DNA of 64,000 nt from Alginatibacterium sediminis (GTDB taxonomy: Bacteria; Pseudomonadota; Gammaproteobacteria; Enterobacterales; Celerinatantimonadaceae): the NCBI RefSeq assembly GCF_003610775.1, contig NZ_RAQO01000005.1, positions 372,001-436,000 on the forward strand. Reading direction: 5' to 3'. A program made the translations under genes and the position numbers. Under the pieces are notes generated by a model. That model had not been told where the DNA came from, did not search any database, and worked only from the letters and a program-made list of their open reading frames with translations. This document shows, one piece after another, positions 27,722 through 36,804 of the stretch (position 1 is the first letter of the stretch; every line of letters begins with the position of its first letter).

Positions 27722-28390
27722 GTGATTTCAAAACTACCGCGCTGGGTTGAATCTGGCGCATTTGTATTAGCCTTTATCGCAGGCTGCGTTAACGCGATAG
27801 GTCTACTGGGTTTTAAGCATCAATCAATTTCGCATTTGAGCGGTACGGCCACCTTGGTGGGTACAAGTTTTGTAGGCATGGGGAGCAGTGATACCTGGCA
27901 CCTGTTGATGATCATGTTGAGTTTTGTTCTTGGTAGTGCCTTGTCTGGGCTGATGCTGGAATCTAGCGGATTAAAGCTGGGGCGGCACTATGATTCATTG
28001 TTGCTCATAGAAGGTTTGTTACTTTTAGTTGCCATGCTGTTACTCACAGAGTCCTCATTTTGGGGACACTATCTAGCATCGGCTGCCTGCGGATTGCAAA
28101 ACGCGATGGCCACCACTTATAGTGGGGCCATTGTTCGCACTACCCATGTTACGGGTCTATTTACAGATATTGGAATTATGCTTGGTCGCTCTCTCAAGGG
28201 AGAGCACTTAGATCGCCGGAAAATGACCTTGTTGCTAATCATCATTTTGGGTTTTATTTGTGGTGCTAGTTTAGGAGCTGGCCTATTTACGTCGTTCCAG
28301 TTCAATAGTCTTATGGTTCCCGCGAGTATCTGCTTGTTGTTGGCCCTTGGCTATCGTCTGCTTTATCGTCGCCGGTCTAACAAGGCTTAG
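27722..28390 (+). CDS. YoaK/DUF1275 membrane protein
   Basis: 222 residues with six hydrophobic helices. AGCVNAIGLLGFKHQSISHLSG near the N-terminus, split here as AGCVNAIGLLGFKHQ and SISHLSG, and GLQNAMATTYSGAIVRTTHV are the conserved DUF1275 features. A small transporter-like membrane protein with no settled substrate. GTG start preceded by GGAGAG. Followed by a LysR regulator 62 bases later on the same strand. Confidence 0.85.
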   Translation: MISKLPRWVESGAFVLAFIAGCVNAIGLLGFKHQSISHLSGTATLVGTSFVGMGSSDTWHLLMIMLSFVLGSALSGLMLESSGLKLGRHYDSLLLIEGLLLLVAMLLLTESSFWGHYLASAACGLQNAMATTYSGAIVRTTHVTGLFTDIGIMLGRSLKGEHLDRRKMTLLLIIILGFICGASLGAGLFTSFQFNSLMVPASICLLLALGYRLLYRRRSNKA

Positions 28391-28452
28391 GTCATTCTAA
28401 AATATAGTTAAATCAGGTAACGTAGCTAAATTAACCGGCTGGGGAAACGTTT

Positions 28453-29289
28453 ATGGATCTCAATCTATTAAGCACCTTTAGTAGCGTATACAAACACTGC
28501 TCTATCACTAAAGCGGCTGACGAGCTTGAATTGTCGCAACCGGCAATTAGTGCCGCGCTTAAACGTCTCGAAGTACAGATTGGAAAGCAGTTATTTGTAC
28601 GTAGTGGCCGCGGTATCTCGCCAACTAGCTCTGCGATAGCTTTAGCTCATAAAATTGAAGAGCCGCTAACGGTCATGCAAAGCGTAGGGGAGAGCTTTGA
28701 AAGCTTAACTCTTTATTGCCGAGAGAACTTGCAACTATTCATCCATGATATTGATGGGCTAGTGATCTACGAAGCGCCGCTCGAAGAGGACGTGTTAATT
28801 GATGACTTGATTCAACAAAAAGTTGATTTGGTCTTGGATGTTTTAAGCGTTACATCCTCAGCCTTAGTGGTAGAGCCCTTATTTGAAGAGCCTGCCGTTT
28901 CGGTTTGCCGTATTGATCATCCGCGTATTAACGGCAGCATAGCGCTTGACCATTATTATCAAGAGCAGCACATTGCGCTAAAAATAAGGCGCAATGGTCA
29001 AAACGCAGTCGAGTTTTTATCCGACGGTCCGCAAAAACAGCGCAATATTGCCATTGAAACCAGCTCATTAGCCAGTCTTCTAATGCTCAGTTCCAAAACT
29101 GACTTTATAGGCTCTTGTCCGCAATCTTTAGCATTAGCGTGGCGAGAAACGCTAGGCCTACAGGTGCTACCCATGCCACTTGGTCTCAAAAAAATCCGCT
29201 ACAACATGATTTATCATAAGCGCTTTCAGTATGATGAATTTCATATAGAAATGCGCCGAAAGCTAAAGCAACGCTTTGCTAGTTTGTAA
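28453..29289 (+). CDS. LysR-family transcriptional regulator
   Basis: 278 residues. N-terminal winged HTH (residues 1-60): LLSTFSSVYKHCSITKAADE, ELSQPAISAALKRLE, LFVRSGRGISPT. The C-terminal effector domain is recognisable but short, and ends with an RFQYDEFHIEMRRKL helix. Its target cannot be read directly; it is followed on the same strand by the racemase-like and kinase-like genes, and preceded by DUF1275. Confidence 0.88.
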   Translation: MDLNLLSTFSSVYKHCSITKAADELELSQPAISAALKRLEVQIGKQLFVRSGRGISPTSSAIALAHKIEEPLTVMQSVGESFESLTLYCRENLQLFIHDIDGLVIYEAPLEEDVLIDDLIQQKVDLVLDVLSVTSSALVVEPLFEEPAVSVCRIDHPRINGSIALDHYYQEQHIALKIRRNGQNAVEFLSDGPQKQRNIAIETSSLASLLMLSSKTDFIGSCPQSLALAWRETLGLQVLPMPLGLKKIRYNMIYHKRFQYDEFHIEMRRKLKQRFASL

Positions 29290-29327
29290 TTTTACTATTT
29301 GAGTAGTTTTGGAGTGTTAAATATATC

Positions 29328-29990
29328 GTGTTTGATATTTACTATTTGCATACGGGCCAGGTGCACGTAAACACTTTTGAGGCCTTGAGCCACAAGCTGG
29401 CCAGTGACGATAATCTGACCTTAAACGTTGGGCATAGAGTTGAAGCAGATTATCTAAAGCATGCCCAGCTTTACGGTTGTGATAGGGGACTTAAACAAAC
29501 GATGTTGGCTGCCTTGGAACAGATGCAGCAGCAGGCCAAGCTGGTGGTGTGCACTTGCTCGTCTATTGGAGAAATAGCTGAGCAAGCCGCCAGCGATTAT
29601 GGCTATGCTATTTCGCGCATTGATCGCGCCATGGCTGACCAAGCTGTAAAGCACTCGCGATTACTGGTATTGGCAACATTGGCGAGTACTTTGGAGCCTA
29701 CTTGCCAACTGCTAACGCAATCTGCGCAAAACCAAGGTGAAACGATTACGATGGATACGGCTGTGATTGACGGCGCTTTTGATATGTATATGAGTGGCCA
29801 GCAAGGTGAGTCTTTAGCATTAATCCGGTCACTTATTTTAAATGTTCAGAGCGACTATGATGCCATCGTACTTGCGCAAGCTTCAATGGCCGGCGCTGTT
29901 GAAGCGACCCAATGTGAAATTCCAATCTACAGTAGTCCGTATTTAGGCGTGCAAGCTGCAATTGCTGCGATTAAGGCAATCGATAAATGA
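29328..29990 (+). CDS. Asp/Glu/hydantoin racemase-like protein
   Basis: 220 residues. KLVVCTCSSIGEIAEQAA places a cysteine pair at the first catalytic position of Asp/Glu racemases. LAQASMAGAV corresponds to the second half, where the racemase cysteine is replaced by Ala/Ser. That makes a true two-base racemase unlikely; decarboxylase- or lyase-like relatives use one Cys. GTG start with only a distant GGAG. Overlaps the kinase-like gene by four bases (ATGA), so the two are translationally coupled. Confidence 0.65.
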   Translation: MFDIYYLHTGQVHVNTFEALSHKLASDDNLTLNVGHRVEADYLKHAQLYGCDRGLKQTMLAALEQMQQQAKLVVCTCSSIGEIAEQAASDYGYAISRIDRAMADQAVKHSRLLVLATLASTLEPTCQLLTQSAQNQGETITMDTAVIDGAFDMYMSGQQGESLALIRSLILNVQSDYDAIVLAQASMAGAVEATQCEIPIYSSPYLGVQAAIAAIKAIDK

Positions 29991-30775
29991 TTGAACTTAG
30001 TGGTGGTCGCAGGCAAGCTATTTATTTGGAAAAAGACTGTGTTTATCGGCCATGGAATAGCTGGTCAGACTCTGTGCATCTTTTGCTCAACTATTTACAA
30101 GCGCAAGGTTTTACCCAAAGCCCGCGCTTTTTAGGGCAATCTGAGCAAGGTCAGGAGATCCTCAGTTTTATTGATGGCGATGTTTATAATTATCCCTTAC
30201 AGGGGCCGATAGCTAGCGAAACTGCACTGGTAAGCGCCGCTAAATTACTCAAACAATTTCACCAACATAGCGCTAGCTTTTTAAAGACAATTGATTATAA
30301 GTCATTGCCATGGATGTTAGAAAGCAATGAGCCTATAGAGCTTGTCTGCCATGGTGACTTTTCTCCTTACAACGTGGCACTACGCGGCGAGCTCGTCGTA
30401 GGCGTGTTTGATTTTGATACCGCGCATCCTGGCAGCGGCTTATGGGATGTCGCATACGCAGTTTATTGTTGGGCTCCCTTAAAAACCGGAACAGTCGCTA
30501 GTATTGGTACTGGTTTAAATCGTTGGCCACAGCAACTTAGGCGAGCACGGATCTTTTGTGACAATTATGGGCTAAATGCTAAACAACGTCGCCGCTTACC
30601 CTCGCTTATGGCGAAGCGACTACAAGCCTTAGTCAATTTTATGCTAAAACAAGCCAGCGCGGGTGAAAGCTGTTTTATAGAAAATGTCGAACATGGACAT
30701 CACCTGGGGTACTTAGCCGACATCGACTATATTAATGCTCATGCTGATGAGTTAATTGATGGCTTGCTGAACTAA
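29987..30775 (+). CDS. APH-family phosphotransferase
   Basis: 262 residues. Brenner motif LVCHGDFSPYNVAL with the catalytic Asp, followed by VVGVFDFDTAHPGSGLWDVA with the Mg-binding Asp. This is the aminoglycoside-phosphotransferase/choline-kinase fold. Such chromosomal genes usually phosphorylate small metabolites rather than confer resistance. Coupled by an ATGA overlap to the racemase-like gene. Confidence 0.85.
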   Translation: MIELSGGRRQAIYLEKDCVYRPWNSWSDSVHLLLNYLQAQGFTQSPRFLGQSEQGQEILSFIDGDVYNYPLQGPIASETALVSAAKLLKQFHQHSASFLKTIDYKSLPWMLESNEPIELVCHGDFSPYNVALRGELVVGVFDFDTAHPGSGLWDVAYAVYCWAPLKTGTVASIGTGLNRWPQQLRRARIFCDNYGLNAKQRRRLPSLMAKRLQALVNFMLKQASAGESCFIENVEHGHHLGYLADIDYINAHADELIDGLLN

Positions 30776-30910
30776 GTGCTGATGCTTGTCTTAATATTCT
30801 CTTTAACATATTCGTTTTTCCTATAGTTACCAACTCGTTCAATCGACTATTTGTACATACTATGTGTTCAGACCAAAACGGTAGACCAATTTTTAGCAAG
30901 GGCTGACACG

Positions 30911-31915
30911 ATGAACAAGACAATAATTGCAAGCGTAATCGCAACCATGAGTATCGTTGGAACTGGAGTTTCTCAAGCATGTACCACCGCTGCATATCAC
31001 AATGGTGATACTTCAATTTCGGCTCGGACTATGGATTGGGCTGGTAACGATGAAGCGATAGTCGTTGGCACCGGCGCCGGAATGCTCAACTCCTACAGCG
31101 ACAACGATGGCTTACAAACTACCTCTAAGTATGCCGCGCTCAAAATTGAATCGTTTAATCCCGGTATTGTAGCCGAGGCCATGAATGAGCAGGGCCTAGA
31201 AGTTCATTTATTGTATTTAGGCATTAGTGCTGGTACTGAGTTCCAAGCTGATACTGCCGATTTTCAAAATGTAGACGCTACTAACGTACCGCGTTTCTTA
31301 GTCGATAACTTTGCCAATGTCGATGAGGCCATTGCTGGGCTCAAAGGCGTCGATGTGATTGGGACTGAAGTTTACAACTTAGAAGGGCACGAAGGTGAAA
31401 GTATTAAGCCGCCGGTTCATTTCCAAATTAACGATAAGCATGGGAATTCAGCGGTTGTTGAATACATCGCCGGCGAAATGAAGATTTATCAAGTTGATGG
31501 TGCAGCTTATATGAGTAACGACCCAACTTTCGATTATCATTTAACCCAAGATGCCGAAAAAGTTGAAGCCAATTCCTCTATTCGTGCAACTGACCGTCGT
31601 CTGCGTGCTAAAGCGCAAGTTCAAGACATGTACACCCGTAATGTGCAGGGTGAGCAGGCAGCAATTGCAATTAAAGCCGTCGGAGCAACAGCATTTTCGG
31701 GTACCGACCGCATGGATCCGTACGTCGGTGATGGTACAGCCGTTTTTCCAACTTTATGGACTAATTATACCGACCGTAATGCAGGAACTTGGAAACTAGA
31801 CCGTCATGATACATGGGCCGTAGAAGAATACAGTATGGCTGATTTTGATACGCAAAAAGCTGAGCGAGTTGTTTTGGGGGCACACCCTAGCTATCGCGGA
31901 ACAGCGACCAACTAA
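30911..31915 (+). CDS. Linear amide C-N hydrolase (penicillin V acylase/choloylglycine hydrolase family)
   Basis: 335 residues from the ATG at 30911 (AAGGG upstream). Signal peptide MNKTIIASVIATMSIVGTGV ending SQA, with cleavage exposing Cys24 as the N-terminal nucleophile (CTTAAYHN). Downstream, SARTMDWAGND carries the Arg/Asp of the active site, and MSNDPTFDYH and NSSIRATDRR fit the cholylglycine-hydrolase Ntn fold. Periplasmic members from Gram-negatives cleave penicillin V and, in some, acyl-homoserine lactones. The substrate here is inferred only. Confidence 0.87.
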   Translation: MNKTIIASVIATMSIVGTGVSQACTTAAYHNGDTSISARTMDWAGNDEAIVVGTGAGMLNSYSDNDGLQTTSKYAALKIESFNPGIVAEAMNEQGLEVHLLYLGISAGTEFQADTADFQNVDATNVPRFLVDNFANVDEAIAGLKGVDVIGTEVYNLEGHEGESIKPPVHFQINDKHGNSAVVEYIAGEMKIYQVDGAAYMSNDPTFDYHLTQDAEKVEANSSIRATDRRLRAKAQVQDMYTRNVQGEQAAIAIKAVGATAFSGTDRMDPYVGDGTAVFPTLWTNYTDRNAGTWKLDRHDTWAVEEYSMADFDTQKAERVVLGAHPSYRGTATN

Positions 31916-31933
31916 CAAATACCAGAACCAAAC

Positions 31934-31967
31934 AAAGGCTTTGAACACCAGTGTTCAAAGCCTTTTT
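31934..31967 (+). terminator. Strong rho-independent terminator
   Basis: Fifteen-base perfect stem AAAGGCTTTGAACAC / GTGTTCAAAGCCTTT around two bases, followed by T. 18 bases after the amide hydrolase. Confidence 0.9.
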
Positions 31968-32164
31968 GAGTTTGGATTGACCGTTTCTGTTTGTAATATC
32001 AGTTGTTTTTACACGTCCTTGCGAGTTTAGAATAAGAGTCGGGAGAATCGTTCATATGGCTTGCTATACCATTTTCTTGAATTATTTCTTGAATAAGTTG
32101 GCGGCAAAACCCGGCTAGGTTAGAGTGTGCGCCTTGAGCTTAAGAGAACTCTAAAGGAACAGCC

Positions 32165-33346
32165 TTGAACATTATTGATAAAGCCCTCGAAGAGCGTACT
32201 CCTCCCTTTTTTCGCTTAGGGTTTCGACCATTCTTTTTGGTCGGTGCAAGTTATGCTGTGATTGCGATTGCGCTGTGGATTTGGGCTTTAAGTCATGGTC
32301 AACCTGCAGCGCTGCAAGTGCCAGCACTGTGGTGGCATGTACATGAAATGCTATTTGGTTTTGCAATTGCGATTGTTGTCGGCTTTGTGTTGACGGCGGT
32401 GCAAAACTGGACCGGTAATCCGGGCACCAAGGGCTGGCGACTAGCGTTGTTATTAGCCCTATGGCTTAGCGTGCGAGTCATGTTTTGGTTACCGGTACCT
32501 ACTTGGGTGATTAGTGTTATTGAAGGCTTATTTCTACTCGGGGTGTGCTACGAAATTGGCTGGCGTGTTGTTGTGGTCAAAGGTTGGCGTAATCTCTTCT
32601 TTGTACCGCTATTTTTGATGGCAATTGCGGTCAATTTTGCAAGTTACGCCAGCATTAAAGGCTTAACACCGTTTAGCTCTAGTGCAATATGGCAGGCGAT
32701 GTTGTGGTGGTTTGTTTTGCTACTCTCGGTTATGGGAGGACGGGTCATACCGTTTTTCTCAGCAAGGCGCTTTAATTACCAAAAAGCTGAGCCACTACCG
32801 GCACTTGAGTATCTGGCGACGATCTCCTTGTTATTATTGTTTTTATTAAGCTTTTTCCCTTTGGTCTACTTAGACCTTGCTCCCATGCTCATGCTGTTCG
32901 CAGGCTTAGCTCAATTGCTGCGTTTTGTGCGTTGGAAACCGTGGTTGTGTATGGCAGAACCGCTGGTTTGGTCTCTACACTTGGCCTACGCGTTTATACC
33001 AAGCTTTTTGATTGTGAAAGGCTTGGCTAATAATCCCTTGTTAAGCCACAGCGCATTGCACATCTTTGCTATTGGCGCTTTAGGTGGGCTTATACTTGCG
33101 ATGATCAGCCGCGTCACCTTAGGTCATACTGGTCGAGACATATATAAAGGTCCGGTAATGTGGCCCGCCTTTTTGGCTGTTGCAATAGCAGCACTAATTC
33201 GTGGGGTTGCGGTTGCGTGGTGGCCAACACAACTGCAACTGTGGTTACATGTTTCAGCGGCACTATGGATGTGTGGATTTAGTATGTTTGTCCTTTTGCA
33301 CGCAAAAATGTTGTTTAAGGCGCGGGTCGATGGCCATCCTGGTTAA
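32165..33346 (+). CDS. nnrS: NnrS-family haem/copper membrane protein
   Basis: 393 residues with about twelve membrane helices. FFRLGFRPFFLVGASYAVIA and LWWHVHEMLFGFAIAIVVGF match the NnrS start, with His ligands in HVHE. SRVTLGHTGRD in the last third is another NnrS hallmark. In the family it is linked to nitric-oxide stress and denitrification regulation, but no nor, nir or other NO gene is nearby. TTG start preceded by AAGGA. Confidence 0.9.
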   Translation: MNIIDKALEERTPPFFRLGFRPFFLVGASYAVIAIALWIWALSHGQPAALQVPALWWHVHEMLFGFAIAIVVGFVLTAVQNWTGNPGTKGWRLALLLALWLSVRVMFWLPVPTWVISVIEGLFLLGVCYEIGWRVVVVKGWRNLFFVPLFLMAIAVNFASYASIKGLTPFSSSAIWQAMLWWFVLLLSVMGGRVIPFFSARRFNYQKAEPLPALEYLATISLLLLFLLSFFPLVYLDLAPMLMLFAGLAQLLRFVRWKPWLCMAEPLVWSLHLAYAFIPSFLIVKGLANNPLLSHSALHIFAIGALGGLILAMISRVTLGHTGRDIYKGPVMWPAFLAVAIAALIRGVAVAWWPTQLQLWLHVSAALWMCGFSMFVLLHAKMLFKARVDGHPG

Positions 33347-33430
33347 TCAATATTAAATTGAGTTCTCGCAACAAAGTTGATTTTATTATTCGGCATAATT
33401 AAATAATCACTTTGTACATGCGAGAAGGCA

Positions 33431-33640
33431 ATGAGCGATAAAACTAAGTTAATCCTATACTTGGTGATGGGCTTGGGTTTGTGCCTAGTTGCCCTAGGTA
33501 TAGCGTTGGCCATGTTCACAGATATCAGCTCCAGCATGGGAGTGCGGGGAGTGCAAATCATTGCTGGGCTTATCGGCACTGGATTGTTATTGCTGGTTCC
33601 TAGCAAAATATTTTTAACTCTCATCCTTATGCGGCGCTAA
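33431..33640 (+). CDS. Small two-helix membrane protein
   Basis: 69 residues. Two hydrophobic helices at about 7-28 and 40-62 (LILYLVMGLGLCLVALGIAL; GLIGTGLLLLVPSKIFLTLI). GAAGG six bases before the ATG supports expression. Starts 84 bases after nnrS on the same strand. Function not recognised. Confidence 0.55.
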   Translation: MSDKTKLILYLVMGLGLCLVALGIALAMFTDISSSMGVRGVQIIAGLIGTGLLLLVPSKIFLTLILMRR

Positions 33641-34158
33641 ATTACGCTCGATTGAAACTGTTTTGAGTAAAGGTAAGTGCAGCTTATTCAAACGCCAACA
33701 GCGATAAAGAATATTGCTGCTAGCATCTGGCTCCAAGGCAGCTTAAATCGGTGCAATGAAATAATCCCAAGGGTGTAAAAACATTGATAGGTAGCACCGC
33801 TGTTGCTCCAAAAGACTAAAAAGTCCCTTAAATTCTAGCTGTCGCCCTAAGATACCAACTCAGCACTATTGATCATCGATTCACCTTCCTTAGCAAACAG
33901 AGTGCCTAGCCACTACAACTCAAGCCTTTGCTTTATCCATGTGCCAACCGTTTTAAACAATGTCTACGGCTATGTCTGTTGACCGACTAAAGCTGCCTGA
34001 AAGCTAAAAAAATTGGGGTTTTGGAATTTAAAGCGACATAAACGGGAAATAAGAGCACGTGTACTTTAAGCCTAGCAAGTTCTTAGTTGCCTGCAGCCTG
34101 TGTAGAACTATTGTTTTTGTTCCAAGCTTAGCTTCATTCGTTAACTCAAGTGTGCGCT
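33641..34158. other. Gene-free stretch before the exopolysaccharide locus
   Basis: About 500 bases with no ribosome-binding-site-supported gene on either strand, no clear hairpin terminator and no recognisable decayed gene. It ends at the first regulator element of the locus. Confidence 0.5.
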
Positions 34159-34171
34159 TTGCAAATTGCAA
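34159..34171. promoter_or_regulatory. LuxO/SypG-type activator element, site 1
   Basis: TTGCA-AAT-TGCAA, an exact match to the TTGCA-W3-TGCAA consensus known for LuxO sites (from memory). It lies 62 bases upstream of a sigma54 element. Confidence 0.8.
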
Positions 34172-34233
34172 ACTGATAACGGTTGGGTGCATGAATCTCA
34201 TTTAACTACATGATAATAAAAACTATTTTAAAA

Positions 34234-34250
34234 CTGGAATGGATCTGGCA
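34234..34250 (+). promoter_or_regulatory. Sigma54 -24/-12 promoter, site 1
   Basis: CTGGAATGGATCTGGCA: GG-N10-GC geometry, 11 of 14 specified bases of YTGGCACGRNNNTTGCW. Expected transcript start about 34262, 25 bases before the chain-length gene. Confidence 0.75.
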
Positions 34251-34286
34251 ACACCCGTTCATATTGTTTTGAACTAGGGGAAATCA

Positions 34287-35708
34287 ATGGCGCAAGTGCT
34301 GTTAAAGCTATATTTGTTTTGTTTTGCGCTGTGGCGTAGACGTTATGCTTTAGTACTTCCGGTATTGATACTTCCGGTTGTCGGCCTCGCTGTAGGGTCA
34401 AATGCACCTAAGCGCTATCAAGCGCATACTAGTATGTTGATACAAGAAACAGCAAAACTAAATCCCTTTTTGGAAGATCTAGCTGTGTCCTCTAACCTTG
34501 ACTCTCGTATGGACGCATTGTCTACGCTTTTAAAAAGTAGGCACATTTTAAGCCAGGTTGCTCTTGACCAAGGTTTGTTCCAGGAAAACGACAGCGATTT
34601 GAGCAAAGATCAAGTAATAGCGTTGTTATCGAGAAATCTCAATGTGCGCTTAATTGGCCGTGATTTAATACGCATTGATTACCAAGCTCAAAGTCCCGAG
34701 GGAATGGCTCAGTTGTTGCAGTCGGTTTCTCAGCAATTTATCGACCAACTGTTAGCCCCAGAGCGCTCTTCGATTCAAGACTCCCAAAAATTTTTAGAGC
34801 TGCACTTGCTTAAAAGCAGTGAACAATTACAAGAAGCTGAAGACGCATTGGCTTGGTTTAGAACCCAAAACGCAAGCAGTTTACCCGAACTCTATACCGT
34901 GAATGCAGAGCGACTGGCCCAGTTAAGCCAGTCTTTAGTAGAAAAAGAGGCCATATTGGCCGGTGCCAAGCAAAGCCTAGGAACCATTGATCAGCAGCTT
35001 TCCAGAACCGACCCTGTGTTACTTCGTCTTGAAGAACAAATTGTGGCGCAACGGTCTAATCTCGCCAACTTAAGTTCTCGTTATACCGATGGGCATAGCA
35101 AAGTCTTGGCGGTTAAACGTAACTTACGCCGCTTGGAGGAAGAGCGGATGACAGTACTTGAACAGCCCAGTGAGAGACTGCTAACGATTGAACAAGGCAT
35201 TCTAAATTCACAGCTGCAATTGAGTGATAGTCAAAGCGATATGTTAGTTGTGCAAGCGCAAGCCTTGCTTAGCGCACGGCATAAAGTTGTTGCCGCCGAG
35301 GAAGAAGTCACCCAGCTACGAGCCCTATCCAAAAGCATTGAGTCAAAACTGCAAGGGGTCGGGGAGCAAGAACAGCAGCTACGAGAGCTAAATCGTAATC
35401 TAAAAGTAAAACGTCAGCTCTATGAGAATTTGTTAACTCGCTACGAAATGGCGCAAGTGACCGGGGCATTGGGCTTATTTGAAGGTTCCGAGCGGATTAA
35501 GATAATTGACCGTCCCTATACGCCAAGTTCTCCGTCAACACTGCCCCTTTGGATGTACGCCGTTGCAGGTTTAGTAGCTGGCTTGTTATTAGGATTTGCA
35601 ATTGTAGTGCTTAGCGAACTTTGTGACTCCAGTCTACGCACGCAACAGCAAGTCGAAGACTTGTTAGGTTTACGCGTCTTAAGTCGAATTCCACCATTAA
35701 AGGAATAG
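34287..35708 (+). CDS. sypO: Polysaccharide chain-length determinant (SypO/GumC/Wzz-type)
   Basis: 473 residues. Two membrane helices, near 18-36 (LVLPVLILPVVGLAVG) and near 427-447, flank a long periplasmic region with strong coiled-coil character from about 165 to 385 (QKFLELHLLKSSEQLQEAED, GVGEQEQQLRELNRNLKVKR). The Pro-rich PYTPSSPSTLPLWM before TM2 is the Wzz proline motif. No fused kinase domain. Controls polymer length in Wzx/Wzy-type export. First gene of a sigma54-driven three-gene unit (next gene four bases on). The sypO label rests on the locus context. Confidence 0.85.
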   Translation: MAQVLLKLYLFCFALWRRRYALVLPVLILPVVGLAVGSNAPKRYQAHTSMLIQETAKLNPFLEDLAVSSNLDSRMDALSTLLKSRHILSQVALDQGLFQENDSDLSKDQVIALLSRNLNVRLIGRDLIRIDYQAQSPEGMAQLLQSVSQQFIDQLLAPERSSIQDSQKFLELHLLKSSEQLQEAEDALAWFRTQNASSLPELYTVNAERLAQLSQSLVEKEAILAGAKQSLGTIDQQLSRTDPVLLRLEEQIVAQRSNLANLSSRYTDGHSKVLAVKRNLRRLEEERMTVLEQPSERLLTIEQGILNSQLQLSDSQSDMLVVQAQALLSARHKVVAAEEEVTQLRALSKSIESKLQGVGEQEQQLRELNRNLKVKRQLYENLLTRYEMAQVTGALGLFEGSERIKIIDRPYTPSSPSTLPLWMYAVAGLVAGLLLGFAIVVLSELCDSSLRTQQQVEDLLGLRVLSRIPPLKE

Positions 35709-35711
35709 TTT

Positions 35712-36794
35712 ATGAACACATGGGTACAAGTGGTACAGCATCTACAGCCGGGTGGTATTGAAACCATGGCGCTAGACTTGAAAAGGCTTGAGAGCAGTGA
35801 TGAAGAGGGCGTTATCGTATCGTTGGAAGGTAATAAGCAAGATGCATTAGAGCTTTGGCCCCGATTAAAGCCTTTTGCTGATCGTTTAATATTTTTGGAC
35901 AAGCAAGCGGGATGGAGCTGGTCCACAGTACGCACCTTAGTAAACCTATTTCGACAATGGCAAACCCCCGTGGTGCATACCCATCATATAGGTCCCTTGA
36001 TATATGCAGGAATAGCTGCTCGTTTGGCCCACGTACCAGTACTGATTCATACTGAACATGATGCTTGGCATCTGCGACAGGCTAAGCGTCGATTTTTACA
36101 ATCGGCAATTCTAAAGCTAGTTAAACCGATTTTGGTTGCTGACGCCGAGCGGGTTGCTAGTGAGCTTCGCAACGCGTTGATCTTGGATGATGATCAAGTT
36201 CAAGTAATAAAAAATGGGGTGGATCTGAGCCAGTTTGTGCCCGGTAATAAGACCCGAGCAAGAGCTGCTTTAGGCCTTGAACCTGCAGTGCATATGGTTG
36301 GTACTGCGGGGCGACTTGAATTGGTGAAGGGGCACGCTGTACTGATAGAAGCAATGCAGTTTCTGCCGGCGAATTATCAATTATGTATTGCGGGTCAGGG
36401 CAGTCAAAAGTCAGTTTTGGAGCAGTTAATTGAGAAATTTGGCCTACAGGGCCGCGTGCATTTGCTAGGTAATGTACAAAACATGCCCCAGTTTTATCAG
36501 TCACTCGATGTGTTTTGTTTACCCTCTTATTTTGAAGGCTTGTCATTAGTCATTTTAGAAGCGCAATCATGCTCTATACCGGCGGTGGTGACCAACGTTG
36601 GCGCTTCAAAAGAAGCGCTTTGTCCAGGTAGCGGACTTTTAGTTGAGCCGGGCTCCGCATTCACCTTAGCCCAAGCTTTAGAGCAACAAATTAACAATAG
36701 CAAGGTTAGTAATCCGCGACAATTCGTAAAAAAATGTGGAGACCTTCGTACCACAGCTCGAAATTACGCCGCCTTGCGTCAGCTTTATCAATAA
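35712..36794 (+). CDS. GT4 glycosyltransferase, SypP-like
   Basis: 360 residues. GT-B fold glycosyltransferase: HLQPGGIETMALDL glycine-rich start, HTHHIGPLIYAG, and the acceptor/donor block GTAGRLELVKGHAVLIEAMQ, then CLPSYFEGLSLVILEAQSC with the conserved EGLS..E motif of group 1 transferases. Transfers a sugar from a nucleotide donor during repeat-unit assembly on the cytoplasmic face. Four bases after the chain-length gene. Donor sugar unknown. Confidence 0.88.
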   Translation: MNTWVQVVQHLQPGGIETMALDLKRLESSDEEGVIVSLEGNKQDALELWPRLKPFADRLIFLDKQAGWSWSTVRTLVNLFRQWQTPVVHTHHIGPLIYAGIAARLAHVPVLIHTEHDAWHLRQAKRRFLQSAILKLVKPILVADAERVASELRNALILDDDQVQVIKNGVDLSQFVPGNKTRARAALGLEPAVHMVGTAGRLELVKGHAVLIEAMQFLPANYQLCIAGQGSQKSVLEQLIEKFGLQGRVHLLGNVQNMPQFYQSLDVFCLPSYFEGLSLVILEAQSCSIPAVVTNVGASKEALCPGSGLLVEPGSAFTLAQALEQQINNSKVSNPRQFVKKCGDLRTTARNYAALRQLYQ

Positions 36795-36804
36795 GGAGAA
36801 CATC

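Noticed and set aside
33641-34158. Possible decayed gene or small RNA in the gap before the exopolysaccharide locus.
   Set aside because: No frame with a ribosome binding site, no recognisable protein fragment and no strong hairpin with T tract.
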